In this document: one piece after another, positions 27,292 through 36,731 of the stretch | Numbering within the stretch: position 1 is the first letter of the stretch | Layout: the number at the start of each line of letters is the position of its first letter | Assembly: GCA_903832665.1 (NCBI GenBank) | Contig: CAILCG010000004.1 | Coordinates: 1-64,000 of the forward strand | Origin: an uncultured Methanomicrobiales archaeon | GTDB lineage: Archaea; Halobacteriota; Methanomicrobia; Methanomicrobiales; Methanospirillaceae | Direction: 5' to 3' | DNA: 64,000 nucleotides | The notes under the pieces: model-generated | Seen by the model: the letters and a program-made list of their open reading frames with translations, nothing else | Databases searched by the model: none | What the model was told of the DNA's origin: nothing | Translations under genes and position numbers: made by a program

Positions 27292-29581
27292 TCAGGAAGA
27301 AGCGGTTTCAGAGCTTACTGTATCCATGGCTGATTCAGAGATCACCGGTTCCCGGCAGAGTTCCCTGAGGATAAGCGTGGTTGCAATCTTGTCGAGCGGC
27401 TGGTTGTCATTGCCGCATTTGGGCGAGTAAATGCAGGATGGGCAGCCATCATCACACCGGCAGTCCCGTACCAGGGCATGGGCAGTTGCAAACAGGTCGG
27501 GCAGGATCTCGTAGGCTTTCTCCGCCAGTCCGATACCCCCTTCATATCCATCGTACACAAATATAACGGGCTCCGCTTTCTCACCATATGCAGCCGATGA
27601 CAATCCACCGATATCCCACCGATCGCACATCACATGCAGGGGCATGAGGGCAATGAGGGCATGCTCTGCGCCGTGCAGTCCACCGGCAAAATCCAGATTC
27701 TCTTTCAGAACATGCTGTTCCGTCTCTGGAGCAGGATTGAGCCAGAATGCTTTTGTCCTGAAGGTGAGCGGCGGGAGACTGAGATGCTCAACGCCAATGA
27801 TGGTATCCCCGCGCTTGATCTTGTAGCCGGTGTACTGTTCCGTTACTTCCACAACTCCAAAGCACATTTCACGCCATTCAATTCACGGGTTTCGAGGATT
27901 GCAAGGTCCACCTCTTTTAAGGGTTGCGTATAGTAATCAACATCAGCTTCAGTTACCCGCACGACATGGGTTTCCAGATCCATTTCGTTGACAAGGAACA
28001 TCTCACCCTGGTGGAGAAGGATCGCACCTTTGTGCGCTTCCCGGTATGCCTGCGCCCTGTCCATGGTCTCAAGCACCCTGCCATGACAGATGATCCGGAA
28101 TGATTCGCCAGGTATGCCCCCGAGGCTTACCAGTTCTGCAGCTCAGCCCCGCCCGGAATACACCCACCCGCGGGCAGTTTTCCTGACGAGATCGGTAGAT
28201 GCAAGTTCCGGAAGCAATTGGGGGAATGCATCCCCGAAAAAAACGCGGTCTTCATCTTCACGAAGGGGGAGTTCAGCTGCCGCACAGAGCAGGTGTCCTG
28301 ATACAATATAGGGATTTTTCGTATCAACAATCGCATGTTCATGTGAGCGGGCGAAGAACTGTTCCGGGTGGTTCATGAAATACTGGTCGAGCGGGTTTGC
28401 CTGCGCAACCATGAAGGCCAGGGATACTCCCCCTTCCCTCCCGGCCTGCTGCCAGGTGGACATCATGGTGCCCGGGTAGCCGGATATAATTACTGCATCG
28501 AGCGATCCGATATCAATGCCGAGCTCGAGTGCGTTCGTTGATACAACTCCCTTCATCGTCCCATCCTTGAGGCATGTCTCGATTGCCCACCGGTCCTCGG
28601 GAAGATAACCAGCCCGGTACGCGCAGATCGTATCTGCGAGTTGGACACTCGAGCGCCGTGCATCCTCGCGGGCCCAGAGTGTGACGAGTTCCGCCATCTT
28701 CCGTGATCCGGTAAAACACAGGGTCTGGAGATCGTTCTTCACACAGGAAACCAGGAGATCTTTTGTTTCCTGGTGAGTGGAACGTTCTCCAGCACCATCG
28801 TAGAACGGGTTATAGAGGACGAAGTGTTTCCTGCCATGGGGCGATCCATTCCCATCTACCAGTTCAAAGGCATGACCGGTAAGACGATGGGAGAACTCTT
28901 CCGGATTTGCCAGTGTTGCAGTTGACAGGATGAACTGCGGATGTGAACCGTAGTGAAGGCAAATCCGTGACAGCCTCCTGATCAGCATCGCAATGTGCGA
29001 ACCGAACACCCCCCGGTACCGGTGAGCTTCATCGATGATAATATACCGGAGATTGGCAAACAGCGGGCGCCATTTCATGTGCCATGACAGAACATGGTGA
29101 ATCTCGTGGGGATTCGAGATGATTATCCGCGAGTTATCCCGTATCGCCGCTCGTCTCGACTGGGGGTATCTCCATCATAAATTGCAGGTTTTGCTGAAAT
29201 ACCGGTATAGTCTGCCATCCGCTCAAGTGTGGTGAGTTGATCGTTTGACAATGCTTTTGTCGGGTACAGGTACAATGCGCGGGCGTCCGGGTCGATCTCA
29301 AGCGCGGAAAAAACCGGGATATTAAACGCCAGAGTCTTATCACTTGCGGTTGGCGTGGTGAGAATCACATTTTTTCCGGCCCGGACAAGATTAATGGCTT
29401 CACACTGGTGTGTGTAAAGCCTGATGCCGTTCTGAACAAGGTATGAGCCGATACTTTCAGAAAGGGGTGTATCCAGCGTACCGAAGTGAGGGGGTTCCGG
29501 CTCAATGATTTCCGTGTGTACCACACGATTATGATAGACCGGATTCGTTGTGAGAAGCCGGATTACATCCTCAACAGCCAT
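27292..29581 (-). pseudogene. MrfA/YprA-like DEAH helicase, multiply disrupted
   Basis: Three minus-strand frames join into one helicase of the Lhr/YprA type with a DUF1998 C-terminus. Pieces: QxxAI motif and LTTPTASDKT (Walker A) at the start, YIIIDEAHRYRGVFGSH (DEAH), LELGIDIGSLDAV and QQAGREGG (helicase C), then CPSCIYSPKCGN, the zinc site. Lesions: a one-base loss near 29141 (ERRY to RDNSRIIIS), an in-frame TGA at 28140-28142 where relatives read GRGR, and a one-base loss near 27866 in an A run. In addition Walker A Gly is Asp. Restoring two bases gives 764 codons, close to the 749 residues of Bacillus subtilis YprA. It overlaps mrfB by 11 bases. Confidence 0.85.
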
Positions 29582-30653
29582 AGGATTCCCCCATCAAATG
29601 AAAGAACAACAGCGCAAGCGAGATGATATCCTGCCGGTTGTGCTCAACAATAGGTACGAGGGGTCCGCAATTACCGGTCCGTAGATATGTCTCATAAAAC
29701 TCCGGCACCATCTGGCCCGGGATATCATCCTCGCGGTGAATATGAAGGATTTCCCGTTCCAGTGCGGTGAGGCGCATTGAGGGGAACTGGTCCCGCCAGT
29801 GCCTGCGGCTGAAATGAAGGACATCAAAATGTGGATTACGGGCTGGAATGTCCATACCATAGTACCCGAGACGGTCACTGATATAGGGAAGATCGAATGC
29901 TTTGCCATTGAATGTCACGAGGGCTTTTCGTTCACCCGACAAGTGGCTGATTGTCTCATGGAGCGCTGACTGCTCTTCGGCGATATCCCGGAGCAGGTAC
30001 TGGTGAAAATTCAGTGTTCCGTTCTCAATAACGCCGATGCCAAAGAGGATGATCGGCCGGGAGAAGAGACCCATAGTCTCGATATCAACAAAGACATAAT
30101 CCTCAGGTTTGTGCAATCCTGCAGCTCCCAGTACTAACGGGTGTGATTTTGCATGCCGTTTACCAATCAGCTCCATGATTTCGTGAGAATTCCCATGACA
30201 CATGCAATCAATAACTGGCTGGACATTTGGCCGATACTTCGGATGCCCGGCCAGATCATACAAGGTTTCGTACCCCCGGCCCCTGAGTCGTTTCTCCGTT
30301 GCCCGGCCAATCCCCCGCACGAGAGTTAAATCGCTGATAATACAGTCCCGGTAGTGATCGAGATTGAATGCTGGTGGTTGAATGGGATGCGGACTCGTTA
30401 ACGAAAAGCAGGTGCCGCATTCATTGGAGATCTCTTTTCCGGAAAAAACCGCTTCGAACGGTCGGTCATGGTAACTGGTGATAAGCTGATTGAGCTGCTG
30501 TCGTGCCTGATCGTATTCTGATGAGAATACAACACTATTTGAAAAACTCGTCCCGAATATATTTCCATCACGGACAACATCGTATTCCTTCAGCGACTGC
30601 ATGCGCTGGTGCCAGAGATTACCTATACGGGCAGATGTTTGTAGTGCAGCCAT
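29571..30653 (-). CDS. MrfB/YprB-like RNase H-fold exonuclease
   Basis: The 360-residue protein has a helix-hairpin-helix segment (LTLVRGIGRATEKRLRGRGY, near 125-145) followed by a DnaQ-like exonuclease domain. All motifs are intact: VFVDIETMGL (Exo I), FNGKAFDLPYI (Exo II) and EHNRQDIISL (Exo III). In Bacillus, MrfB is a metal-dependent nuclease working with helicase MrfA in a UvrABC-independent repair path for mitomycin lesions; that role is inferred here. ATG 30653 was chosen over the longer frame because upstream residues do not look conserved. The partner helicase gene directly downstream is broken. Confidence 0.8.
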   Translation of the reverse strand: MAALQTSARIGNLWHQRMQSLKEYDVVRDGNIFGTSFSNSVVFSSEYDQARQQLNQLITSYHDRPFEAVFSGKEISNECGTCFSLTSPHPIQPPAFNLDHYRDCIISDLTLVRGIGRATEKRLRGRGYETLYDLAGHPKYRPNVQPVIDCMCHGNSHEIMELIGKRHAKSHPLVLGAAGLHKPEDYVFVDIETMGLFSRPIILFGIGVIENGTLNFHQYLLRDIAEEQSALHETISHLSGERKALVTFNGKAFDLPYISDRLGYYGMDIPARNPHFDVLHFSRRHWRDQFPSMRLTALEREILHIHREDDIPGQMVPEFYETYLRTGNCGPLVPIVEHNRQDIISLALLFFHLMGESYGC

Positions 30654-30784
30654 CGTCAGGATTACATCAAAGAATATACGTATATACCTCCGGCCGTGCA
30701 GGGTGAAAGTGACGCAGATTGGCTGCAAACAATGGGACGTTTAATCTTACCGGGAACACAATCCTACCGATACAGGGTGATGCC

Positions 30785-31603
30785 ATGAAAAATCCGGCAT
30801 TTGAAAAAGACAGGAATCCGGTCAAAATGAAAATGGAAGGAATAAAAGGTTTTCTCATTGATCTTGACGGAGTGCTCTATATTGGGGACCAGCCCATTCC
30901 AGGAGCACAGGCCGCGATAAGCAACCTTATGAAAAGTGGTTATGCTTTCCGTTTTATCTCCAATACAACGCGTAAGTGCCGAAAGACCCTTTATAGCCGG
31001 TTATCTGCCATGGGTTTTGAGATTCCTGAGGAATATATTTTCACTCCCCCCCTTGCAGCAGTGGCTTATATAAAGAAAACCGGCAGGAAAAATTGTTTTC
31101 TTCTTACCACCGGTGATGTTGACCGGGACTTTGAACCGGTTTGTGCAAGGGATTCCGGTGCAAAGCCGGATTTTGTGATCGTTGGTGACGCCGGCGAGGC
31201 GATTACGTATGACAATCTCAATTCTGCTTTCCGCTGCCTTATGGAGGGAGCGGAGCTGATTGCACTGGAAAAGGACCGGTACTGGATGGCCGATGATGGT
31301 CTCTCCCTGTCTGCTGGACCATTCGTCCAGGCACTCGAATTTGCTTCCGGGAAAAAGGCAATGGTCATGGGGAAACCCTCGGAAGGATTCTTTGCAATGG
31401 CCCTTTTTGATATGGGCTTACAAACCGGGGAGGTGGCGATGATTGGCGATGATATTTATACGGATATCGGCGGCGCTCAGCAAGCCGGTATGAGGACTAT
31501 TTTTGTCAGGACTGGAAAATTCCGGGAAGACATCCTGAAAAGCGCGATGATAAAACCCACAAGGATCATCGATTCTATCGCCAGTTTGGGAGAAATTCTA
31601 TAA
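30785..31603 (+). CDS. HAD-superfamily phosphatase, subclass IIA (NagD-like)
   Basis: The 272-residue protein has motif I DLDGVLYIGD (nucleophile Asp 26, acid Asp 28), motif II ISNTTRK, and motif IV GDDIYTDIGGAQQAGM. The C2A-type cap is between II and III. ATG 30785 was chosen because AGGGTGA sits just upstream; ATG 30827 is an alternative. The family hydrolyses small phosphorylated metabolites; the substrate is not determined. It is divergent from mrfB. Confidence 0.9.
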   Translation: MKNPAFEKDRNPVKMKMEGIKGFLIDLDGVLYIGDQPIPGAQAAISNLMKSGYAFRFISNTTRKCRKTLYSRLSAMGFEIPEEYIFTPPLAAVAYIKKTGRKNCFLLTTGDVDRDFEPVCARDSGAKPDFVIVGDAGEAITYDNLNSAFRCLMEGAELIALEKDRYWMADDGLSLSAGPFVQALEFASGKKAMVMGKPSEGFFAMALFDMGLQTGEVAMIGDDIYTDIGGAQQAGMRTIFVRTGKFREDILKSAMIKPTRIIDSIASLGEIL

Positions 31604-31657
31604 AAAATGGTATAATGAATCTGGAACAACCATATGTCGAAAATTTCATTCTCCTTC

Positions 31658-31870
31658 TCACAGGTTTTTACTTGAACCGAGTATTGCCGTGATGGCAACT
31701 TTTGTAGGGGCCGCTCCAGCACCTTCAGTGTTTTTACCGCATATTTTCCCCTTAAAATTCAGAAATAGACCCTGCGATCCTGCCGGCACCTGAACGGAAG
31801 GGTTACTTTTGGCATTATGTGCCAAGAATTCACGAACATTGTAATAAAATGAGTCAGAGATAGATTGCAA
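31658..31870 (-). CDS. Possible small protein after the DNA methyltransferase
   Basis: A 70-codon frame starts with TTG directly after the methylase TAA and ends with TGA. Composition is plausible (DSFYYNVREFLAHNAK, then FLNFKGKICGKNTEG) but I recognise no family. A further ATG frame with GAAGGAG upstream lies just beyond. These could be remnants of a cognate restriction gene or just noise. Confidence 0.25.
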   Translation of the reverse strand: MQSISDSFYYNVREFLAHNAKSNPSVQVPAGSQGLFLNFKGKICGKNTEGAGAAPTKVAITAILGSSKNL

Positions 31871-32794
31871 TTATTTTCTCTTACAAAGATCTTTTGTGGT
31901 GAGAATTACAGGGTACGGATTTTCATCAACGATTTTCGCTACAATCTCGATATCGGTCACTCGTTTCAATGCCATAGCGCAATACTGATCAGAGACGTCA
32001 ATTCCGATAAACCGGCGCCCGTGTTTTCGAGCAGCAAGGCATGTGGTACCAGCCCCGTTGAAAGGATCGAGCACGATATCGTTTTTGTAGGAGAAAAGTT
32101 TCATCAGTCTTCGGGGAAGCTCTTCGGGGAACATGGCGGGGTGTTCGTAATCCTTCATTCGCGTTTCCTGGGGGAAGATCCACTTTCCAAGCACCCATTC
32201 CTTAAATTCATCACCGGTGATATCGATATCCTCTCTTCTTCCGGCCTTTTTGTGGGTTTCTTTGTCAAAGACTTCTATGAATTCCCATGTGTATTTGATG
32301 TAAGGCATTGAAGGGGATTTCCAGCTTCCCCATGCAGTATATTTTGCATTATAGTTGTTCTTCTCCCAAAGAAATTCAGCTTTCCAGAGAAGGCCCAGAC
32401 TGGCGAGCTGGCGGGAGATGATATGATGAGTTGGAACATAATCAGAATATAGCGGCTGGACGTTTACGGCTATGCGGCCACCCGGTTTGAGGATCCGCTC
32501 ACATTCTTTCCATACCTGCAGGAGTTTTTCGAAATAAACATTCCATTCCCGGGTATCATCTTGGGAATCTTGTGCATAGGTATGACCGAAATTATAAGGG
32601 GGAGACGTGATAACGAGATCAATACTGCTCTCAGGTATGTGAGTCAGAACTTCCCATGCATCACCACAGATTATGCGATTTACAAATGGATTGATTTCAG
32701 GAGGTTCAAGAGCAAGAAAACTCTTATTGGCAGCTTTTGAACCTTGTCTGACCCTGGCCTTGCCCTCTTTATCCTGAACTTTTTCAGTTCTCAT
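31871..32794 (-). CDS. DNA methyltransferase, beta class (second orphan)
   Basis: The 307-residue protein has TSPPY at residues 63-67 and the SAM motif DPFNGAGTT near 250, again in beta-class order. CGDAWEVLTHIPESSIDLVIT cut here is the usual start of such N4-cytosine/N6-adenine enzymes. The middle part contains TAWGSWKSPSMPY, also seen (TAWGSWQSASAPY) in the methylase at 3946-4716, so the two are distant relatives. No intact endonuclease gene lies beside it. Role could be epigenetic marking or a leftover of a restriction system. Confidence 0.9.
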   Translation of the reverse strand: MRTEKVQDKEGKARVRQGSKAANKSFLALEPPEINPFVNRIICGDAWEVLTHIPESSIDLVITSPPYNFGHTYAQDSQDDTREWNVYFEKLLQVWKECERILKPGGRIAVNVQPLYSDYVPTHHIISRQLASLGLLWKAEFLWEKNNYNAKYTAWGSWKSPSMPYIKYTWEFIEVFDKETHKKAGRREDIDITGDEFKEWVLGKWIFPQETRMKDYEHPAMFPEELPRRLMKLFSYKNDIVLDPFNGAGTTCLAARKHGRRFIGIDVSDQYCAMALKRVTDIEIVAKIVDENPYPVILTTKDLCKRK

Positions 32795-32916
32795 GCACTA
32801 TGATCCTATGAGTAAATTACCATTCGTTATGTTAAAAGATACCGAATTACATACTCGTTTATAGTAAGTTGAAAAGCGTTTAATGCAGCGATTGACATAT
32901 TCTCTACGATTGTTTT

Positions 32917-33648
32917 ATGCTGCAGGTCAAAAACTTGTATGTCAATGTCGGGGATAAAGAAGTTTTGCACGACATAAATCTCCAGATTGACGACGGAGAA
33001 ACCCACGTCCTTCTGGGTCCTAATGGATCCGGAAAAACAACACTTCTTATGACCCTGATGGGTTATTCCAACTATACGGTGACAAAAGGGACGATTACCT
33101 ATAATGGAGAGGATGTAACGAATATGCACGCGAATGAACGGGCAAAACGCGGAATCGGGATGCTCTTCCAGCGACCTCCTACAATATCCGGGTTGAAACT
33201 GGGTAAGATGCTTACCGCAATTTCCCGGACCAAGCAGGAAAATATTCCGGAAATGGCAAAATCAGTCCACATGGACAACTTTCTGGAACGGGACATTAAT
33301 AAGGGATTTTCCGGCGGGGAGATCAAGCGAAGCGAGGTGTTGCAGCTGATGATCCAGAACCCGGATTTTGTTATGCTCGATGAACCAGAGAGCGGAGTTG
33401 ATCTGGAGAATATTTCCCTGATTGGAACTACGATTGGAACTCTTCTCGAAAAAGACAAGCACCGCGCAAACCGGAAAAAAAGCGGCCTTGTCATTACCCA
33501 TACCGGGTATATTCTCGATTATCTTGATGCAGATAAAGGACATGTGATGTGTGACGGACAGATACGGTGTCATGGAAACCCCCGTGAGATCTTAAAAGAT
33601 ATCAAACAACGTGGATACAAGGAGTGTCTCGAATGCCGTCACACTTAA
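32917..33648 (+). CDS. sufC: Fe-S cluster assembly ATPase SufC
   Basis: The 243-residue ABC ATPase has Walker A GPNGSGKTT near residue 35, the SufC-type signature FSGGEIKRSE, and Walker B VMLDEPESGVD. It powers the SufBC scaffold for Fe-S cluster formation, which methanogens need in quantity. It overlaps sufB by 16 bases. The pair alone, without SufDSE, is the minimal archaeal arrangement. Confidence 0.96.
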   Translation: MLQVKNLYVNVGDKEVLHDINLQIDDGETHVLLGPNGSGKTTLLMTLMGYSNYTVTKGTITYNGEDVTNMHANERAKRGIGMLFQRPPTISGLKLGKMLTAISRTKQENIPEMAKSVHMDNFLERDINKGFSGGEIKRSEVLQLMIQNPDFVMLDEPESGVDLENISLIGTTIGTLLEKDKHRANRKKSGLVITHTGYILDYLDADKGHVMCDGQIRCHGNPREILKDIKQRGYKECLECRHT

Positions 33649-34748
33649 CTACCCCGGATCTTTCAAAAGTCGACCAGGAGCGGCTTGCCCAGTCTGGTAT
33701 CGATCTCAGTATGAACAACCGGTGCGGCAGTTTTCTCCAGATGGATCAGGACGTTGTTCATGCAGAATGCTCTCAAGAGGGCATTGAAGTTCTCTCATAT
33801 GCAAAGGCGTTTGAAAAATACGCGTGGCTTAAGGATTATAACTGGAAGATGGTCTCTCCTGATAAAGATGATGTCACGAAATATGTTGCCGCGCAAAAAG
33901 ATCCGAAAGGCTACGTGATTATTGCTCACAAGGGATCGAGCAATATCTTCCCCATCCAGGCGTGTCTGTACCTGGGTAAAGACCAGATTCAGCATGTCCA
34001 TAATATCATTATTGCGGAAGAAGGTGCTGAACTCCATATCATATCCGGCTGTACGAGTGGCGAACACGTTGGCAAGGGTGGTGCGCATTACGGGATCTCT
34101 GAATTCTACGTGAAGAAAAATGCGAAGATCAGCTTCACCATGATCCACAACTGGAGTGAAAATATCGAAGTTTACCCCAGGAGCGCATCGATCGTTGAGG
34201 AAAACGGGGTGTTCCTTTCAAACTATGTCTGCATGCAACCCGTTAAAAAAGTTCAGATGTATCCCACAGCGACCCTCAAAGGGGCGAACTCAGTTGCACG
34301 GTTCAGCAGTATCGTTATCGCTACCCCGGGCTCTCTGATGGATCTCGGATCCCGGGCGATTCTCGAAGGGGTTGGTGCGAGTGCTGAATTGATCACCCGT
34401 GCCATCACCAAAGGAGGAACCATTATTTCCCGGGGTCATATTAACGGCAAGACTGCCGGCACTCGCGGGCACCTCGAATGCAAGGGCCTGATACTGAAAG
34501 ATGGTGTCATTTACGCGATTCCGGAGATCGAGGGATCCGTCGTGGGTACCGAGCTTTCCCATGAAGCAGCCGTAGGGAAACTTGCAAAAGATGAGATTGA
34601 ATACCTTATGTCCCGTGGTCTCGATGAAGACGAAGCGACCGCAACCATTATCCGGGGTTTCCTCGATGTAAAGATTAATGGTCTGCCGGGAGCATTACAG
34701 AAGCAGATTGATGCCTCCATTGATGTGGCAGAGAAATCAGGATTCTGA
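33633..34748 (+). CDS. sufB: Fe-S cluster assembly scaffold SufB/SufD-like
   Basis: The 371-residue protein has the SufBD beta-helix core: SGCTSGEHVGKGGAHYGISE, GHINGKTAGTRGHLECKGL and SHEAAVGKLAKDEIEYLMSR. It starts at ATG 33633 inside sufC, so translation is coupled. The protein with SufC forms the scaffold where clusters are built. The cysteine in SGCTSG and histidine-rich loop may be cluster ligands; this is family knowledge, not shown here. Confidence 0.95.
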   Translation: MPSHLTTPDLSKVDQERLAQSGIDLSMNNRCGSFLQMDQDVVHAECSQEGIEVLSYAKAFEKYAWLKDYNWKMVSPDKDDVTKYVAAQKDPKGYVIIAHKGSSNIFPIQACLYLGKDQIQHVHNIIIAEEGAELHIISGCTSGEHVGKGGAHYGISEFYVKKNAKISFTMIHNWSENIEVYPRSASIVEENGVFLSNYVCMQPVKKVQMYPTATLKGANSVARFSSIVIATPGSLMDLGSRAILEGVGASAELITRAITKGGTIISRGHINGKTAGTRGHLECKGLILKDGVIYAIPEIEGSVVGTELSHEAAVGKLAKDEIEYLMSRGLDEDEATATIIRGFLDVKINGLPGALQKQIDASIDVAEKSGF

Positions 34749-34758
34749 CCGGTGAATT

Positions 34759-35409
34759 ATGCAATCCTATCCCCGTGCTGAAGAACGCCGAAGGATGGTA
34801 GAACGTCAGATAGAAGCCCGGGGTATTCATAATCCGGGGGTAATTGCAGCCATGCAGGAGATTCCCCGCCATCTATTCATTCCACCCCCCTATGATCAAA
34901 ATGCGTATGACGATAACCCTCTGCCCATTGGGGGTGGACAGACGATTTCCCAACCGTATATTGTCGCGGTTATGACAGATTTGCTCCATCCTGAACGGTC
35001 GGATAATGTACTTGAAATCGGGGCGGGCAGCGGGTACCAGGCAGCCATTCTGTCCCGTCTTGTGCGCAGGTTGACAACAATAGAACGGATACCAGCGGTG
35101 GCTATTCTCGCAAGAAATAACCTGAAATTACTAGGAATTGGGAATGTTGAGGTTATCGAAGGGGATGGAACACAGGGATATCCACAGAATGCTCCCTATA
35201 ATGGGATCATAATAACGGCAGCGACTCCTGAAATTCCCCAACCCCTCATCGATCAGCTTGCAGATGGGGGAAGGCTGGTGGCCCCGGTGGGAGAACGTGA
35301 TGTCCAGGAGCTGGTGACTCTCGAAAAACACGGGGATAGAATGATTCCTGAATACCATGGGGAGGTCCGGTTTGTACCCCTTATTGGCAAGCATGGCTGG
35401 GAGAACTAA
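34759..35409 (+). CDS. pcm: Protein-L-isoaspartate O-methyltransferase
   Basis: The 216-residue enzyme repairs isoaspartyl residues with SAM. Signature PLPIGGGQTISQPYIVAVM, SAM motif EIGAGSGYQAAIL and EVIEGDGTQGYP are present. It lies 10 bases after sufB and 4 before the cyclase gene, so it is likely cotranscribed. Confidence 0.96.
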   Translation: MQSYPRAEERRRMVERQIEARGIHNPGVIAAMQEIPRHLFIPPPYDQNAYDDNPLPIGGGQTISQPYIVAVMTDLLHPERSDNVLEIGAGSGYQAAILSRLVRRLTTIERIPAVAILARNNLKLLGIGNVEVIEGDGTQGYPQNAPYNGIIITAATPEIPQPLIDQLADGGRLVAPVGERDVQELVTLEKHGDRMIPEYHGEVRFVPLIGKHGWEN

Positions 35410-35413
35410 CGAT

Positions 35414-36016
35414 ATGGAGATTTTTGATGTCACGAGACCCCTTTCTGCCCAGACGCTGGTATACCCCGGGGACAGCAAACCCTCATTTATCCAGCGCGAT
35501 GAGGGAAAATACCTGATCAGTGACCTGCAAATGAGTACTCATTCTGGTACCCATATCGATGCTCCCGTACACTATCTTAAATTCGGTGATACGATTGACT
35601 CTCTCCCTCTCAACAGTCTCATTGGCCCATGCCGTGTTGTGGATGTGAGCGGTGCAGGAAGGTACATCAAGGCCAGCCATCTTGCGGGGAAAACAAAAAA
35701 TATTACCCGGCTCTTGCTAAAAACGTCATTTTCAGGGCAAAATCAGTTCATTGAAAATTATCCATCGCTCTCGTTGGACGCGGCGAATTTTCTTACCCAT
35801 AGCGGGATTCAGTGTATCGGGATTGACTCCCCCTCCATCGAATCCTATCATTGCGATGGAACGGTTCACCGTGAGCTGCTCGGGAAAGGTTGCATCATTA
35901 TTGAACTTCTCGATCTTTCATCGGTACCTGAAGGTGATTACGATATGATCGCGCTACCCTTGCGCCTTGAAGGTCTGGATGGATCCCCGGCACGCGTAGT
36001 ACTAATAAAAACCTGA
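35414..36016 (+). CDS. Cyclase / kynurenine formamidase-like hydrolase
   Basis: The 200-residue protein belongs to the metal-dependent cyclase family. Its key motif HSGTHIDAPVH (HxGTHxDxP) near residue 41 binds the metal, and CIGIDSPSIE and DYDMIALPLRLEGLDGSPAR follow. Start ATG 35414 matches the family's usual opening (DVTRPLSAQTLVYPGD). The substrate is unknown; kynurenine breakdown is not expected here. Confidence 0.85.
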   Translation: MEIFDVTRPLSAQTLVYPGDSKPSFIQRDEGKYLISDLQMSTHSGTHIDAPVHYLKFGDTIDSLPLNSLIGPCRVVDVSGAGRYIKASHLAGKTKNITRLLLKTSFSGQNQFIENYPSLSLDAANFLTHSGIQCIGIDSPSIESYHCDGTVHRELLGKGCIIIELLDLSSVPEGDYDMIALPLRLEGLDGSPARVVLIKT

Positions 36017-36031
36017 ACAAGAGGTATTATT

Positions 36032-36643
36032 ATGGATATTCTCATCGACTCAGTCAACAAACTCGAAGCGATCCTCAAACCCAGCGGGTGTGATGAGGGA
36101 GGAGTCCTGCTCGACGTGAAACCGGATGCAGTGAACTGTCAGTTCGACAGAGGTGCTTGCATGACAGCAACCTTTGGCGGAAGGAGTGCGGATTTTGTCA
36201 CCAACGATCCCATTCGGGCTCAGACTAAGATCTCATTCATGTTCGGAGCTCCCCTTGATTCCCCTGCTGCACGTGGTGCTGCGTGTGCAATGATCAATGC
36301 AGCTACGGGTTTTTTCTGCCTTTCGCGCGTCCTTCATGCATGCCCGGGATCGAAACATGCAGACTGTATGCGAGAACTCAGTATGGTGATGGAGGAGAAG
36401 CGAGTTTTTTGTATGGGAAGTATGCCTTCCATAGAAAATACATCTCGTACAGAAATTGCCACAGAGGCCAAGAGTGCAGACCTGATTCTTATAAACGCTG
36501 AGGGAATTCTTGATACTGGCTTAGGTGACTTTCTCGCAGAATTCGCAGGTAAGAAACGAATACTCTGTCTTGGCCCCTCAACGGCCGGTGTTGCCCGGCT
36601 CCAGCAGATCGAACACTGGTGTCCTTATGGAACAAGCCTGTAA
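36032..36643 (+). CDS. Conserved archaeal protein, Rossmann-like (unknown function)
   Basis: The 203-residue protein has a cysteine-rich first half (SGC, VNCQF, GAC) and a second half with the strand RILCLGPSTAGVARLQQIEHW. The GPST motif and overall layout recall DUF364-like putative metal-chelating proteins, but the match is weak. AGGTATTATT precedes ATG 36032. It ends the suf-pcm-cyclase run. Confidence 0.55.
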   Translation: MDILIDSVNKLEAILKPSGCDEGGVLLDVKPDAVNCQFDRGACMTATFGGRSADFVTNDPIRAQTKISFMFGAPLDSPAARGAACAMINAATGFFCLSRVLHACPGSKHADCMRELSMVMEEKRVFCMGSMPSIENTSRTEIATEAKSADLILINAEGILDTGLGDFLAEFAGKKRILCLGPSTAGVARLQQIEHWCPYGTSL

Positions 36644-36731
36644 AATTCCTGTGTATGAATTCGTCCTGGATTCATGTTCCAATCTATCGAAAGGGTAAAA
36701 CTCTTGTTTCTTAGCATCCCAATAATTTCCT

